Source: Thiotrichales bacterium 19S3-11 (GTDB taxonomy: Bacteria; Pseudomonadota; Gammaproteobacteria; Francisellales; Francisellaceae). From it: a stretch of DNA of 64,000 nt. The stretch spans positions 62,001 to 126,000 of the forward strand of contig JAKJJU010000002.1 in assembly GCA_021713295.1 (NCBI GenBank), in the 5' to 3' direction. A program made the position numbers and the translations under genes. Shown in pieces: positions 37,270-46,319 of the stretch (its first letter is position 1; the number at the start of each line of letters is the position of its first letter). The notes beneath the pieces are model-generated. The model did not search any database and was not told the DNA's origin. It saw only the letters and a list, made by a program, of their open reading frames with translations.

Positions 37270-39558
37270 TTAACCGTGACAGCCACTACAGGCTTTTGCA
37301 CCACCGCATGGATTAAATTTGGGTTTATACCTAATACGAGTGCCCACAAAACGCATAAAATATAACACAGCAAACAAACCAATCGTGGTAATCATTATAG
37401 TTGTTATGGCTGATTGGAAATGATTAAATAGTTGCGGTATCTGATAAGCCAATACGGCTACAGTATAAGCAATGGTGGTACTCCATAATACCGATATCCA
37501 CGCCCAACTATGACTCGCCTCTCGACTCATTGCACCAATTGTCGCCACGCAAGGCACATATAAAAGTACAAATAATAAATAGGCAAAAACAGCTGACATC
37601 GAACTAAATTGTTTGACCATTTCCCCCATCGATGAATTAGAAATATCTTTATCCCCTTCATTAGCAATAAAAGGGTTTTTAAAGCTTTCACCAATAGTTG
37701 CTAGATTATTTAGCGTATCAGAAACGGTACCTTTTAACGATTGATAAAGATCAAAATTTTCTGTTTCTGTCTCTAAATTATTACTATTTTGGCTATAAAG
37801 CGTATTTAATGTACCAACAACAACTTCTTTAGCCAATGTTCCTGTTATCAAACCAACCGTTGCAGGCCAATTACTATCTGATATACCGATCGGATAAAAG
37901 ATAGGTGTGATCGTCCGCCCAACATCTGATAAAACAGATGCCCTAGAACCATCCATATTAATCTTACCATCAATTGTAATTGAATTAAGCGTGCCTATTA
38001 ATACACAAATTGGAATAATGACTTTACCTGCTCTGATGACAAATCCTTTTAAACGTCGCCAAGCATGGATAAAAATACTCTTTGCATTCGGAAGATGATA
38101 AACAGGTAACTCCATAATAAACGGCTGATTTTCTCCTTTTAAAATCAACCATTTTATTAATAACCCTGTGATAATTGCCGCAGCAATGCCAACGATATAT
38201 AACAAAAATACAATAAATCCACCGCCTGATGGAAAAAATGCCGCTGCAAATACAGCAAAAATTGCTAAACGAGCGCCACAAGACATAAATGGCGCCATCA
38301 TAATCGTCAAAAGCCTATCTCGAGGTGACTCTAAAGTCCGAGTTGCCATAACCGATGGTACATTGCAACCAAAGCCTACAATTAATGGAACAAATGCCTT
38401 ACCGGGTAATCCAATCGCTTGCATAAAGCGATCCATAACAAAGGCAGCACGCGCCATATAACCTGAGTCTTCTAAAAACGATAGAAATAAAAATAGACAA
38501 CCAATTTGTGGAATAAACCCTAAAACTGTATTAATGCCTAAGCCAACGCCATTCGCAATAACAGCAATAAGCCAAGCTGGCAAGCCTAAGAAAGCACCTA
38601 AATGCGCACTGCCTTGTACAAAAATAATCGCAGAAGCATCATCAAATAATGGGTTAATTGCTGTACCTAGACCAATTGAAAATTCAAACATTAAATACAT
38701 AATAAAGAAAAATAATGGTAAGCCTAAATATTTGTTTAACGCAACTTTATCAAAATATTCGGTCAGTCTATGTTTTCTAGTTTGTTGATGTCGACTAATC
38801 AATTTGTACAAATTACTTACCCAACTATATCGTTCGGATGCTAATTTAACATTTAACTGCTTATCTTTTTTGATATATTCATTAATTAGTAATTGTTCAT
38901 CATAAGTTAACTGCTCAATTGCATATAAATCATTTTCTAATAGCTTTAACCAAAACCAAGGCTTTTTATCCTGATGTTTAGGCAATATCACTTTAAAATG
39001 ATTAATGAATTGCTCTAAATTTGGATAGTTTAGATTAATTACATTCAAAGATGAATGTTTGCCATTCACTGCTTGAGCTACCGTTGATTTTAAAGCATCA
39101 ACTCCAATTTTTTTACGACCAATAACCGGTATGATCGGTATATTAAGCGCCTTTTCAAATTGATCATAGTCGACAATAATATTTTTACTTTTAGCAACAT
39201 CAACCATATTCGCTGCAATCACTAATGGTACGTTCATTTCAAGTAACTGTGCTGTCAAATACAAATTACGTTCTAAATTAGCCACATCAACAACATTAAT
39301 GACTAAATCAGGCTTTTCATTTAATATAAATTCACAAGCAATTCGTTCATCGATAGAACCTGAATCTGATATGGTTAAAGAATAAAGCCCAGGTAAATCA
39401 ATTAACTCAACGGTTTCACCGTCGGCTTCAAAAAAACCACTTTTTTTATCAACGGTCACGCCAGACCAATTACCAACTTTCTGACGAGCCCCAGTTAAAG
39501 CATTAAAAAGCGTCGTTTTACCACAATTTGGGTTACCTACGATAGCAACTTTTTTCAT
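37270..39558 (-). CDS. feoB: FeoB, ferrous iron transporter
   Basis: Fe2+ uptake protein of the inner membrane. 762 residues: N-terminal G domain with G1 GNPNCGKTT, G3 DLPG and G4 region NMVD, a GDI/helical linker, then membrane Gate domains (GFGCNVPSVMATRTLESPRDRLLTIMMAPFMSCGARLAIFA) and a second Gate repeat near LITGTLAKEVVVGTLNTLY. The Cys-rich C terminus (NPCGGAKACSGCHG) is typical. Overlaps feoA by 4 bp. Expected to be Fur-controlled through the box upstream of feoA. Confidence 0.96.
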   Translation of the reverse strand: MKKVAIVGNPNCGKTTLFNALTGARQKVGNWSGVTVDKKSGFFEADGETVELIDLPGLYSLTISDSGSIDERIACEFILNEKPDLVINVVDVANLERNLYLTAQLLEMNVPLVIAANMVDVAKSKNIIVDYDQFEKALNIPIIPVIGRKKIGVDALKSTVAQAVNGKHSSLNVINLNYPNLEQFINHFKVILPKHQDKKPWFWLKLLENDLYAIEQLTYDEQLLINEYIKKDKQLNVKLASERYSWVSNLYKLISRHQQTRKHRLTEYFDKVALNKYLGLPLFFFIMYLMFEFSIGLGTAINPLFDDASAIIFVQGSAHLGAFLGLPAWLIAVIANGVGLGINTVLGFIPQIGCLFLFLSFLEDSGYMARAAFVMDRFMQAIGLPGKAFVPLIVGFGCNVPSVMATRTLESPRDRLLTIMMAPFMSCGARLAIFAVFAAAFFPSGGGFIVFLLYIVGIAAAIITGLLIKWLILKGENQPFIMELPVYHLPNAKSIFIHAWRRLKGFVIRAGKVIIPICVLIGTLNSITIDGKINMDGSRASVLSDVGRTITPIFYPIGISDSNWPATVGLITGTLAKEVVVGTLNTLYSQNSNNLETETENFDLYQSLKGTVSDTLNNLATIGESFKNPFIANEGDKDISNSSMGEMVKQFSSMSAVFAYLLFVLLYVPCVATIGAMSREASHSWAWISVLWSTTIAYTVAVLAYQIPQLFNHFQSAITTIMITTIGLFAVLYFMRFVGTRIRYKPKFNPCGGAKACSGCHG

Positions 39559-39800
39559 GCTGTTTTTACCGTAATGAAATCAAGCTCTGCCTTTCTTAAA
39601 GACACTTTAACTCCTTGAATTTCAATCTCAAATGGATTGCCTAACGGTGCTTTTCTTAAAACATTAAATTTTACACCTGGAATAAAACCAAATGCTAATA
39701 GTCGGTGGATATAATTCATTGGGCATAAATTAGAAAAGCCAATCACTTGATAAGTTTTTCCAACTTCTATTTTACTATTTTCTTGATCTACTACTTGCAT
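39555..39800 (-). CDS. feoA: FeoA, accessory protein of ferrous iron uptake
   Basis: 81-residue SH3-like cytoplasmic protein that acts with FeoB; motifs IGFSNLCPMNYIHRLLAFGFIPGVKFNVLRKAPLG and VSLRKAELDFI are typical. First gene of feoAB with an AAGG ribosome site, a strong promoter and a Fur box upstream. Confidence 0.95.
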   Translation of the reverse strand: MQVVDQENSKIEVGKTYQVIGFSNLCPMNYIHRLLAFGFIPGVKFNVLRKAPLGNPFEIEIQGVKVSLRKAELDFITVKTA

Positions 39801-39850
39801 TAATAGGCCTTATAATTGAGTCGATTTAATCAATAAAATGCTATTAATCG

Positions 39851-39878
39851 ATTATAAATTGGAATTGCTAAAAGTCAA
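39851..39878 (-). promoter_or_regulatory. Promoter of feoAB
   Basis: Minus-strand -35 TTGACT (39873-39878), 16 bp, -10 TATAAT (39851-39856). Confidence 0.7.
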
Positions 39879-39883
39879 TAAAT

Positions 39884-39896
39884 GAAAATGATTATC
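39884..39896 (-). promoter_or_regulatory. Fur box upstream of feoAB
   Basis: The plus strand reads GAAAATGATTATC, 12 of 13 matches to the 6-1-6 Fur core GATAATnATTATC. It lies 5 bp upstream of the feoA -35, so iron-loaded Fur would occlude RNA polymerase. Confidence 0.75.
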
Positions 39897-39954
39897 AAAA
39901 ACACTTAGGATTAATTTTGATTTATATCAACTCAGTTTCTATAAAACTTATGAT

Positions 39955-41349
39955 TTAGCCACTACCATAAGTAAATGCTTCATAACAACTACTAGCAAAG
40001 TCTTTCATTTTTAAAAATAGATAGTTCGATGAATTTGGTTCAACACTTGCTCCATGATCTAAGAGTAACTTCACAATCTCTTCTGGACAATTATTTAATC
40101 TGGCAAATTTCAATGGCGTTAAGCGTTCATTATTTGGTGCATTTATATCCGCACCCTGTGTTAACAATAACTGAACCATCTCTATATTTTCATTAATAAT
40201 TGCCGTATGTAATGGTGTGCCGTCTTCACCAGCGAGAAGATTAATATCTGCTTTCTTTTCTAGTAGAAAGCTGGCCATCTCTATGCGCCCCCATTGTACA
40301 GCTTCGTGCAATGCGGAAGCTTTTCCATCTCCACGCGCATTAATATCCATACCCTTATCTAATAACATAGTAGCCATTTGTTGATTATTATGCATAACAG
40401 CATAATGTAAAGCTGTATTTCCATGACCATCACAAGCATTAATGTATAGCTTTTCTTCTAAACATTTAGAAGCAGCCTCAATCTTATTTTGACTTGATTC
40501 AACTAGAAAATTTAAAGTATTTCTATAACAATGGTTAATTAAAGAAAGATCACGTTCACCAGGAAACATTGCCAGTTGTATATCAGAAAATTTAAAATTA
40601 GGGTACCTCTCCTTTAAAGTTCTATACATTTTCCCAAGATTAGTATAGATTTCATCACCATCCGGATAATTTGAATCATATAGATAAAAATTTCCTTCAA
40701 GAAACCTAACACTACAACCATGACCAACTTCAGGCCCGCTCAAACCTAAATAAATAATATCACTATATTTTGCATCTTCAATAATTTGACAAAATAGATA
40801 CTCATTGATACCTACTTGAGAGCCACCATGAAATACAAATGATTGGCTTTCTTTTAACCGAGTTAACTTATCGTCACTTTCTAGAATCTCTAATAAAGCA
40901 AATTGTGCATTTAATAAATCACTCTGCTTATATGGCTGACCATCAGGATTTTTAGGATCACTATAATTCCTGATAAATTTTTCTATAGCTTGAGTTTGAC
41001 GGACATAGTTAATTGCAATTTCAAAAAGCTCACCTAATGTTTTAGCCTCTGTCTGATTAATAAGCTGAACTTTTTTATTTAAACTCTCGCTTTCGCCATC
41101 CCAATCACATAAACGATCTAACAAATCAAACCACCAATCTAATTTATCCAAATGAGAAAATACGGAATAAAGCACAGCAAAACCACTACAATGTCCTTTA
41201 TTTAGCTGTTGTCTAATATCTTCTACTTCCTGTTGATCATAAAATATTCCTGATTTTGGATTTGAATATTGTTTTTTGATCTCTAGATATGCTTGAAACT
41301 TCTTTTTAACCACGCTTTGATTTATGCTATTTTTCAAAAAATATACCAT
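39955..41349 (-). CDS. Ankyrin-repeat protein with putative YopT-like (C58) cysteine-protease domain
   Basis: 464 residues. The N-terminal domain (~40-270) has the spacing of a papain/C58 triad: Cys54 in NKGHCSGFAVLYSVF, His210 in VGHGCSVRFLEGNFYLYDSNYPDGD and Asp225 (or Asn227) 15 residues later, as in YopT-type peptidases. Residues ~300-440 are four ankyrin repeats (GNTALHYAVMHNNQQMATMLL, ASALHEAVQWGRIEMASFLL, GTPLHTAIINENIEMVQLLL, LTPLKFARLN). No signal peptide. The layout strongly resembles Dot/Icm effectors that carry eukaryote-like repeats. Protease activity and translocation are inferred, not shown. AAGGG before the ATG. Confidence 0.8.
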   Translation of the reverse strand: MVYFLKNSINQSVVKKKFQAYLEIKKQYSNPKSGIFYDQQEVEDIRQQLNKGHCSGFAVLYSVFSHLDKLDWWFDLLDRLCDWDGESESLNKKVQLINQTEAKTLGELFEIAINYVRQTQAIEKFIRNYSDPKNPDGQPYKQSDLLNAQFALLEILESDDKLTRLKESQSFVFHGGSQVGINEYLFCQIIEDAKYSDIIYLGLSGPEVGHGCSVRFLEGNFYLYDSNYPDGDEIYTNLGKMYRTLKERYPNFKFSDIQLAMFPGERDLSLINHCYRNTLNFLVESSQNKIEAASKCLEEKLYINACDGHGNTALHYAVMHNNQQMATMLLDKGMDINARGDGKASALHEAVQWGRIEMASFLLEKKADINLLAGEDGTPLHTAIINENIEMVQLLLTQGADINAPNNERLTPLKFARLNNCPEEIVKLLLDHGASVEPNSSNYLFLKMKDFASSCYEAFTYGSG

Positions 41350-41428
41350 TGCAACACCCTTACGCCCTAGTTCTAATAATAAAAAATTATTATATTTAAT
41401 ATTTTAAATAATTTCAATATTTTTGTGA

Positions 41429-44400
41429 TTATTGTATTAAAACTGAAATTGGATGTTGCACCTCTAACTGGCTAAAACGCCTAATCTGTGATCGACAGGA
41501 GTAACCACTGACTAATATTTGCGAAGGTTCTAATTGTTCAATCTTTTCTCGCCAAGATAACTGATAAAGTTTTTGAGAATTCGTTTTATGTTCTCTTTCG
41601 TGGCCATAAGTACCAGCCATACCACAACAACCGACATCCACTATTTCTAGCTTTAAATTGAGTTTCTCAAAAATTTTCTGCCATTGAACACTTGACGTTA
41701 ACGCCAATGCTCGTTCAGTACAATGAGCAAATAAATAGTACGTTTTATTTTGATTGTTAACTGATGGCTTAAGCATTGCAAGTTTTGATAAAAGCCACTC
41801 TTGTAATAACTGTACGTTAAATTGAGGTTTGTTATCTGCTAATATTTTGGGGTATTCATCGCGATAACATAAAACCATAGTTGGTTCAATGCCAACAATA
41901 TCAACACCTGATTGTGCAATTTCATTTAAATAATGACTATTTTTAACGGCTAAACGCTTAAACTGTTTTAAAAACCCCTTAACATATAAACCTTTCCCAT
42001 TTGCTTTAAAAGGTAATACATAAACGTTAAACCCAAGCTCTGTTAATACATCATAAACCGTTAGTGCCGTTTTCACATCATAATATGAAGTAAACGCATC
42101 CTGTAATAGGCATACAGAACGCTCTTTTTCTGCTGCAGTTAACTTATTCAAATGCGCTTGTGAAACTACAGGCGCATTTCGCATTTTTAACGCCTGATCA
42201 AATTTTACCTGACTTAAGCTTGGTAAGTCGACTAAACCAACCTGAGATTGTAACCACTTTCTAGTGAATCTATTTTGCGTTAAGGTTGAATAAATTCGCG
42301 GTAGTTTTGAACCTAGCGCTGTTATCTGTTCAATATAACCAATAAAATAATCTTTAATTGGCCTTTTATAACGTTGATGGTAATGATATAAAAATAACGA
42401 CTTATTCTGCGGTATATCAACTTGTACAGGACACGAGGTTGCACATGCTTTACAGCCTAGGCATTTTTGCATTGATTGATAAACTTCATATGAAAAGTCA
42501 TCTATCGGACTTCTCCATAATTTAGGCAATGGATTAGTCATGCGTTTTGTTTGAAATTTAAAAGCATCATAGCCTTTTAATGCTGCTAAACGAGACCATT
42601 CTCTAAGTAAGGTTGCTCGTCCTTTAGGTGAATAAACCCAATTATTAGAAATTTTAGCTGATGGACACATTAGAAAATTATAATCTCGGTTTAAACAGCG
42701 CGCATTACCATTACAATTAAATATATTTCCCCACTGACTGCGTGTTTCTTGAGTAACTTGTGCATCAGCATAGCCGCGAAATGGCCCATCAATTTTGACT
42801 AATGCTTCATTAGAACCTTCTGCTACTACAATTTTCCCAGGGTTAAGTTGATTAAAAGGATCAAACACTTTTTTTATTTTTGCTAAATCCTTTGTTAAAA
42901 TATCTCCAAAATAATCTTTTACTAATTCACTTCTAAAGCCTTTGCCGTGCTCTGACCAATAAATACCACCATAGTTTAATACTAACTGATTTACTTTTTG
43001 GGTAATTTCAACTAACTTTTTTTGATCTTCTTTATCGGTCATATCCAATGCTGGGCGCATGTGCAAACAACCAACATCAACATGACCAAACATACCATAA
43101 CGCAAGTGGTAACTATCTAAAATTTCGCGCAATGCTAATATAAAATCAGCCAGATACTCAGGTGCTACAACGGTATCTTCCATAAAAGGAACTGGTTTAC
43201 GCCAACCTTCAAAATTTGCCAAAAGACCGACACTTTTCTTCCTTAAATCCCATAGTTGATTCATTTCATTCACATCTGACGTTACAAAAAATGAAATGAT
43301 TTTTTCATCATTTTTACTAAGCGATAATAATTGATGGTTTACTTGCTCTAAAACTGTCTTTAACTGAACTTCAGTCTCTGTGATAAATTCAACTAAATTT
43401 AAGCCTCTTGCTGTAACATCAACTGTTTTATTTCTTGATAATAATGGTTTTATTTTATGATAAAACTCATCTTGTTCTGCTAATGTTAAGATCATATCAT
43501 CAACCGTTTCAATTGCAGAGGGATTAAAAGGCAATAACTCCCTTGCTGCTCTTAGCGCTCGGTCAAACGACGTATACTGAATGACAAATAAAGCCTTATG
43601 CCTTGCTATTGGTGTCAATTTTAAGCGTAGTTTTGTAACATAAGCTAACGTTCCCTCAGAGCCTGATAATAAATAGTTTAAATTAAATGATTCGCTCGTT
43701 TGATCATATATCATTGCCAAATTATAACCGGTCATAAAACGTTGCAATTTAGGAAAGATTTTTTCAATTTCAGCTTTATGTTCAAATAATATATCATCAA
43801 CTGTTTTATAGATTTTACCAACTTGGGAGTCCGTAGACTTTAGATCATTGAGTTGATGCATATCAATCTCTTTTGTGAGCATACAACTTCCACCAACTAA
43901 AACGCACTCAATTTGGATGATATTCTGCGATGTTCTACCGTAGCGACATGAACCTTTTCCACAAGCATCGGTATTACACATTCCCCCTAATGTTGCTCGA
44001 TCGCTCGGCGAGATACTGATAGGAAAAAATAGTTGATATTGCTTTAAGTAATCATTTAATTGATCTAACACAACACCTGGTTGAACTTCAACCCACCGCT
44101 CTTCAATATTAATTTCGCCAATTTGATTTAGATACCGCGAATGATCAATAATAATTCCATGGGATAAAGACTGGCCATTTGTACCTGTACCTCCACCTCG
44201 AGGAGATAATTTTATCATTCGATAGCGTTGATCTGCAGCAAGCTTAAAAATAAGCTCAATATCACATTTATGCTTAGGAAAAAGTACCACTTCTGGTATC
44301 ACTTGATAAACACTATTATCTGTCGATATACTAAGCCTTGTGGCCATATCTTTGTGAATATCGCCCTCAAATTTAAGCTTTTTTAAATCGCTTAAAAATT

Positions 44401-44455
44401 GTTCATATTTTAAATTTAGCTGCTGGTAATGCTCAAGCTTTGGTAATACTGCCAT
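41429..44455 (-). CDS. ydiJ: YdiJ-like FAD/Fe-S D-2-hydroxyacid dehydrogenase
   Basis: 1008 residues, the same size as E. coli YdiJ. The N-terminal FAD-binding PCMH domain (SPRGGGTGTNGQSLSHGIIID, SPSDRATLGGMCNTDACGKGS) is followed by the FAD-oxidase C domain (FGHVDVGCLHMRP, SEHGKGFRSELV). Next is a ferredoxin-like Cys cluster (CLGCKACATSCPVQVDIP), and the CCG domain (VDVGCCGMAGTYGHE) is near the end. YdiJ-type enzymes oxidise D-2-hydroxyglutarate or D-lactate and pass electrons to the quinone pool. The exact substrate is uncertain. Confidence 0.88.
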   Translation of the reverse strand: MAVLPKLEHYQQLNLKYEQFLSDLKKLKFEGDIHKDMATRLSISTDNSVYQVIPEVVLFPKHKCDIELIFKLAADQRYRMIKLSPRGGGTGTNGQSLSHGIIIDHSRYLNQIGEINIEERWVEVQPGVVLDQLNDYLKQYQLFFPISISPSDRATLGGMCNTDACGKGSCRYGRTSQNIIQIECVLVGGSCMLTKEIDMHQLNDLKSTDSQVGKIYKTVDDILFEHKAEIEKIFPKLQRFMTGYNLAMIYDQTSESFNLNYLLSGSEGTLAYVTKLRLKLTPIARHKALFVIQYTSFDRALRAARELLPFNPSAIETVDDMILTLAEQDEFYHKIKPLLSRNKTVDVTARGLNLVEFITETEVQLKTVLEQVNHQLLSLSKNDEKIISFFVTSDVNEMNQLWDLRKKSVGLLANFEGWRKPVPFMEDTVVAPEYLADFILALREILDSYHLRYGMFGHVDVGCLHMRPALDMTDKEDQKKLVEITQKVNQLVLNYGGIYWSEHGKGFRSELVKDYFGDILTKDLAKIKKVFDPFNQLNPGKIVVAEGSNEALVKIDGPFRGYADAQVTQETRSQWGNIFNCNGNARCLNRDYNFLMCPSAKISNNWVYSPKGRATLLREWSRLAALKGYDAFKFQTKRMTNPLPKLWRSPIDDFSYEVYQSMQKCLGCKACATSCPVQVDIPQNKSLFLYHYHQRYKRPIKDYFIGYIEQITALGSKLPRIYSTLTQNRFTRKWLQSQVGLVDLPSLSQVKFDQALKMRNAPVVSQAHLNKLTAAEKERSVCLLQDAFTSYYDVKTALTVYDVLTELGFNVYVLPFKANGKGLYVKGFLKQFKRLAVKNSHYLNEIAQSGVDIVGIEPTMVLCYRDEYPKILADNKPQFNVQLLQEWLLSKLAMLKPSVNNQNKTYYLFAHCTERALALTSSVQWQKIFEKLNLKLEIVDVGCCGMAGTYGHEREHKTNSQKLYQLSWREKIEQLEPSQILVSGYSCRSQIRRFSQLEVQHPISVLIQ

Positions 44456-44607
44456 GATATTTAATTTAAACCATTAATAATCCTTTTCATCTGTGATGTT
44501 ACTATTGCTATTAATCCGGTGCAAGATTTATCCAATGATTTCTCTACCGCAAAAGTTAGGTATATTTTATGGCAAAAAAAAATGTATGATTATTTACTGC
44601 GGCTTAG

Positions 44608-44616
44608 TGATATAAC
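44608..44616 (+). promoter_or_regulatory. Extended -10 promoter of the secreted protein gene
   Basis: TGATATAAC with the hexamer at 44611-44616, about 55 bp before the chosen start at 44672; no clear -35. Confidence 0.4.
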
Positions 44617-44671
44617 ATATAACTATCTATATCTTAAGCTAATATACAACAACACAAAGGAACAAAAACAC

Positions 44672-46096
44672 ATGAAATTTAAGCTACTATCTATGAGTAT
44701 CGTTGCTGGATTATCAATTTTATCTGCTAGCTGTCTCTATGCCGATGATTCGATGCAGATTAAAATATCCAATGATACAAATAAAACTATTTATCCATTG
44801 ATCACAGCAAATAATCAAAGCTGTATACTATCTCATAAGGGGATTAAACAAGGGCAATCCTATACCTTTAATCTAACGCGTAATTGCTGGAATGCAGGTA
44901 GGGTCTATTTATCTGACAAACCTTATCAAGTACAATCAGATCAACCAATACAGGAAGATTACCAACTAGCTGAATATACATTTACCAACAATAAAACATC
45001 AACCGTTGATTACGATTTTTCAGCTGTAGATTCACTTGATAGCTTACCCATTGCCATTGAACCAATTAAAAAAGATGGTTCAACTAGTATTGGCTTTGTT
45101 GGCATGAATGATAAACAATCTCAAAAGACTATTGAGAAATCGATTAATGACTTTTCATCTGAAACTGGCTGGCCAAAATTCACTAACCTACCTAGCAAAA
45201 TTCCAGGTGGTTATAACTTATTTGCATTAACAGGGGAGTCTCAATTAAATCAAGCTAAGGCGAGTACACTTAGAAATACAATCATTAATAAATGGTACAA
45301 CTGGTACAATGACAATAAAAATTATAATATGTGTACTACGGCAAAGGATATCGCATTCTGTCATTCATTTGAAAATTCAGTCATTGATGTTATTAATGCC
45401 TTTAAAGCTAATGCGCACTACAACCATATCAATAATCCGACTCAATACCAAATTATTCAACACATCATGGGTTATGTGCCATTTAATGACCCTACCAAAC
45501 CACCACTAACACCCCCAGATTGGAAATACATCACAACTACTATTGGTGATAAGGTAATTGGACTATTACGCGGTATACCAACAAAAAATGGTGATCATAG
45601 TAAACTATTCCCAGACTATGACAGTATTTATAATTTAAACCCATACGTCACATTTATTCATAAAAAATTAGCCATGCAAATTTATGCGTTTTCGATTGAT
45701 GATTCCATTGGTAATTTACAATTTCCAAATTATAACGGCATACAAATTGATGTTGGTGGCACTGAAAGTCTTCCAAACCAAAATCCTTATACACCGCCAA
45801 AACCTCCTATAGAAAGCAAATACCATATTAACCTAGCTCCAGGTTGGGGAACTATCTCTGGAGAGATTTGTAGTACAAATATCATTAAATCCAATAAGCT
45901 TTCATTTCCGATTAGCTTTAGTTCAAAACAATGTAACGTAAAATTATATAGTGACAAATTAAATATAACGTTTACATTACAAAAAGATATTCAAGGTAAC
46001 CTAGTGCTCGATGAGTCTAGTTATTCTGGAAATATTGACTATAAAACAATCTATATAGGTAATAAAAATATTAATTTACCACCACCAGCTCATTAA
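44672..46096 (+). CDS. Secreted beta-rich protein, GH64/thaumatin-like
   Basis: 474 residues from the ATG at 44672, which has AAAGGA upstream and begins directly with a signal peptide (MKFKLLSMSIVAGLSILSAS, cut near LYA-DD). The frame is open to 44519, but that would hide the signal and read through the promoter. Motifs resemble the GH64 beta-1,3-glucanase/thaumatin-like superfamily: AGRVYLSDKPYQ, LAEYTFTN, a DYDFSAVDSLDSLPIAIEP segment and YAFSIDDSIGNLQFPN followed by DVGGTE. The C-terminal ~80 residues form a separate beta domain. The family call is tentative; activity on glucan is inference. Confidence 0.6.
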   Translation: MKFKLLSMSIVAGLSILSASCLYADDSMQIKISNDTNKTIYPLITANNQSCILSHKGIKQGQSYTFNLTRNCWNAGRVYLSDKPYQVQSDQPIQEDYQLAEYTFTNNKTSTVDYDFSAVDSLDSLPIAIEPIKKDGSTSIGFVGMNDKQSQKTIEKSINDFSSETGWPKFTNLPSKIPGGYNLFALTGESQLNQAKASTLRNTIINKWYNWYNDNKNYNMCTTAKDIAFCHSFENSVIDVINAFKANAHYNHINNPTQYQIIQHIMGYVPFNDPTKPPLTPPDWKYITTTIGDKVIGLLRGIPTKNGDHSKLFPDYDSIYNLNPYVTFIHKKLAMQIYAFSIDDSIGNLQFPNYNGIQIDVGGTESLPNQNPYTPPKPPIESKYHINLAPGWGTISGEICSTNIIKSNKLSFPISFSSKQCNVKLYSDKLNITFTLQKDIQGNLVLDESSYSGNIDYKTIYIGNKNINLPPPAH

Positions 46097-46263
46097 TATT
46101 CTAAAAAATGTACTAAATATAGAAAAATGCGCATTTAAAATAATAACTAAAAACTACTCTAATTCAGAATAGCTTAAGCAGATCATAGTTCATTTTATAT
46201 ATAATGCAAATTCTAATATTTGATTTTTTAAATAAAATAATTCAACTTTTTATGAGCATTATT

Positions 46264-46272
46264 TGTTATAAT
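46264..46272 (+). promoter_or_regulatory. Extended -10 promoter of uvrA
   Basis: TGTTATAAT (hexamer 46267-46272). I looked for a LexA box of CTGT-N8-ACAG type in the 200 bp before uvrA and saw none. Confidence 0.45.
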
Positions 46273-46319
46273 TGTTCTTCTATTTTTATCTTAAACAAAC
46301 CTAACTTTTAGTGAGCAGG

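Noticed and set aside
44519-44671. N-terminal extension of the secreted protein gene
   Set aside because: The extra 51 codons cover a promoter-like TGATATAAC, hide the signal peptide, and have no ribosome site; the ATG at 44672 has AAAGGA.
46100-46310. LexA box upstream of uvrA
   Set aside because: No CTGT-N8-ACAG-like sequence was found; SOS control cannot be claimed.
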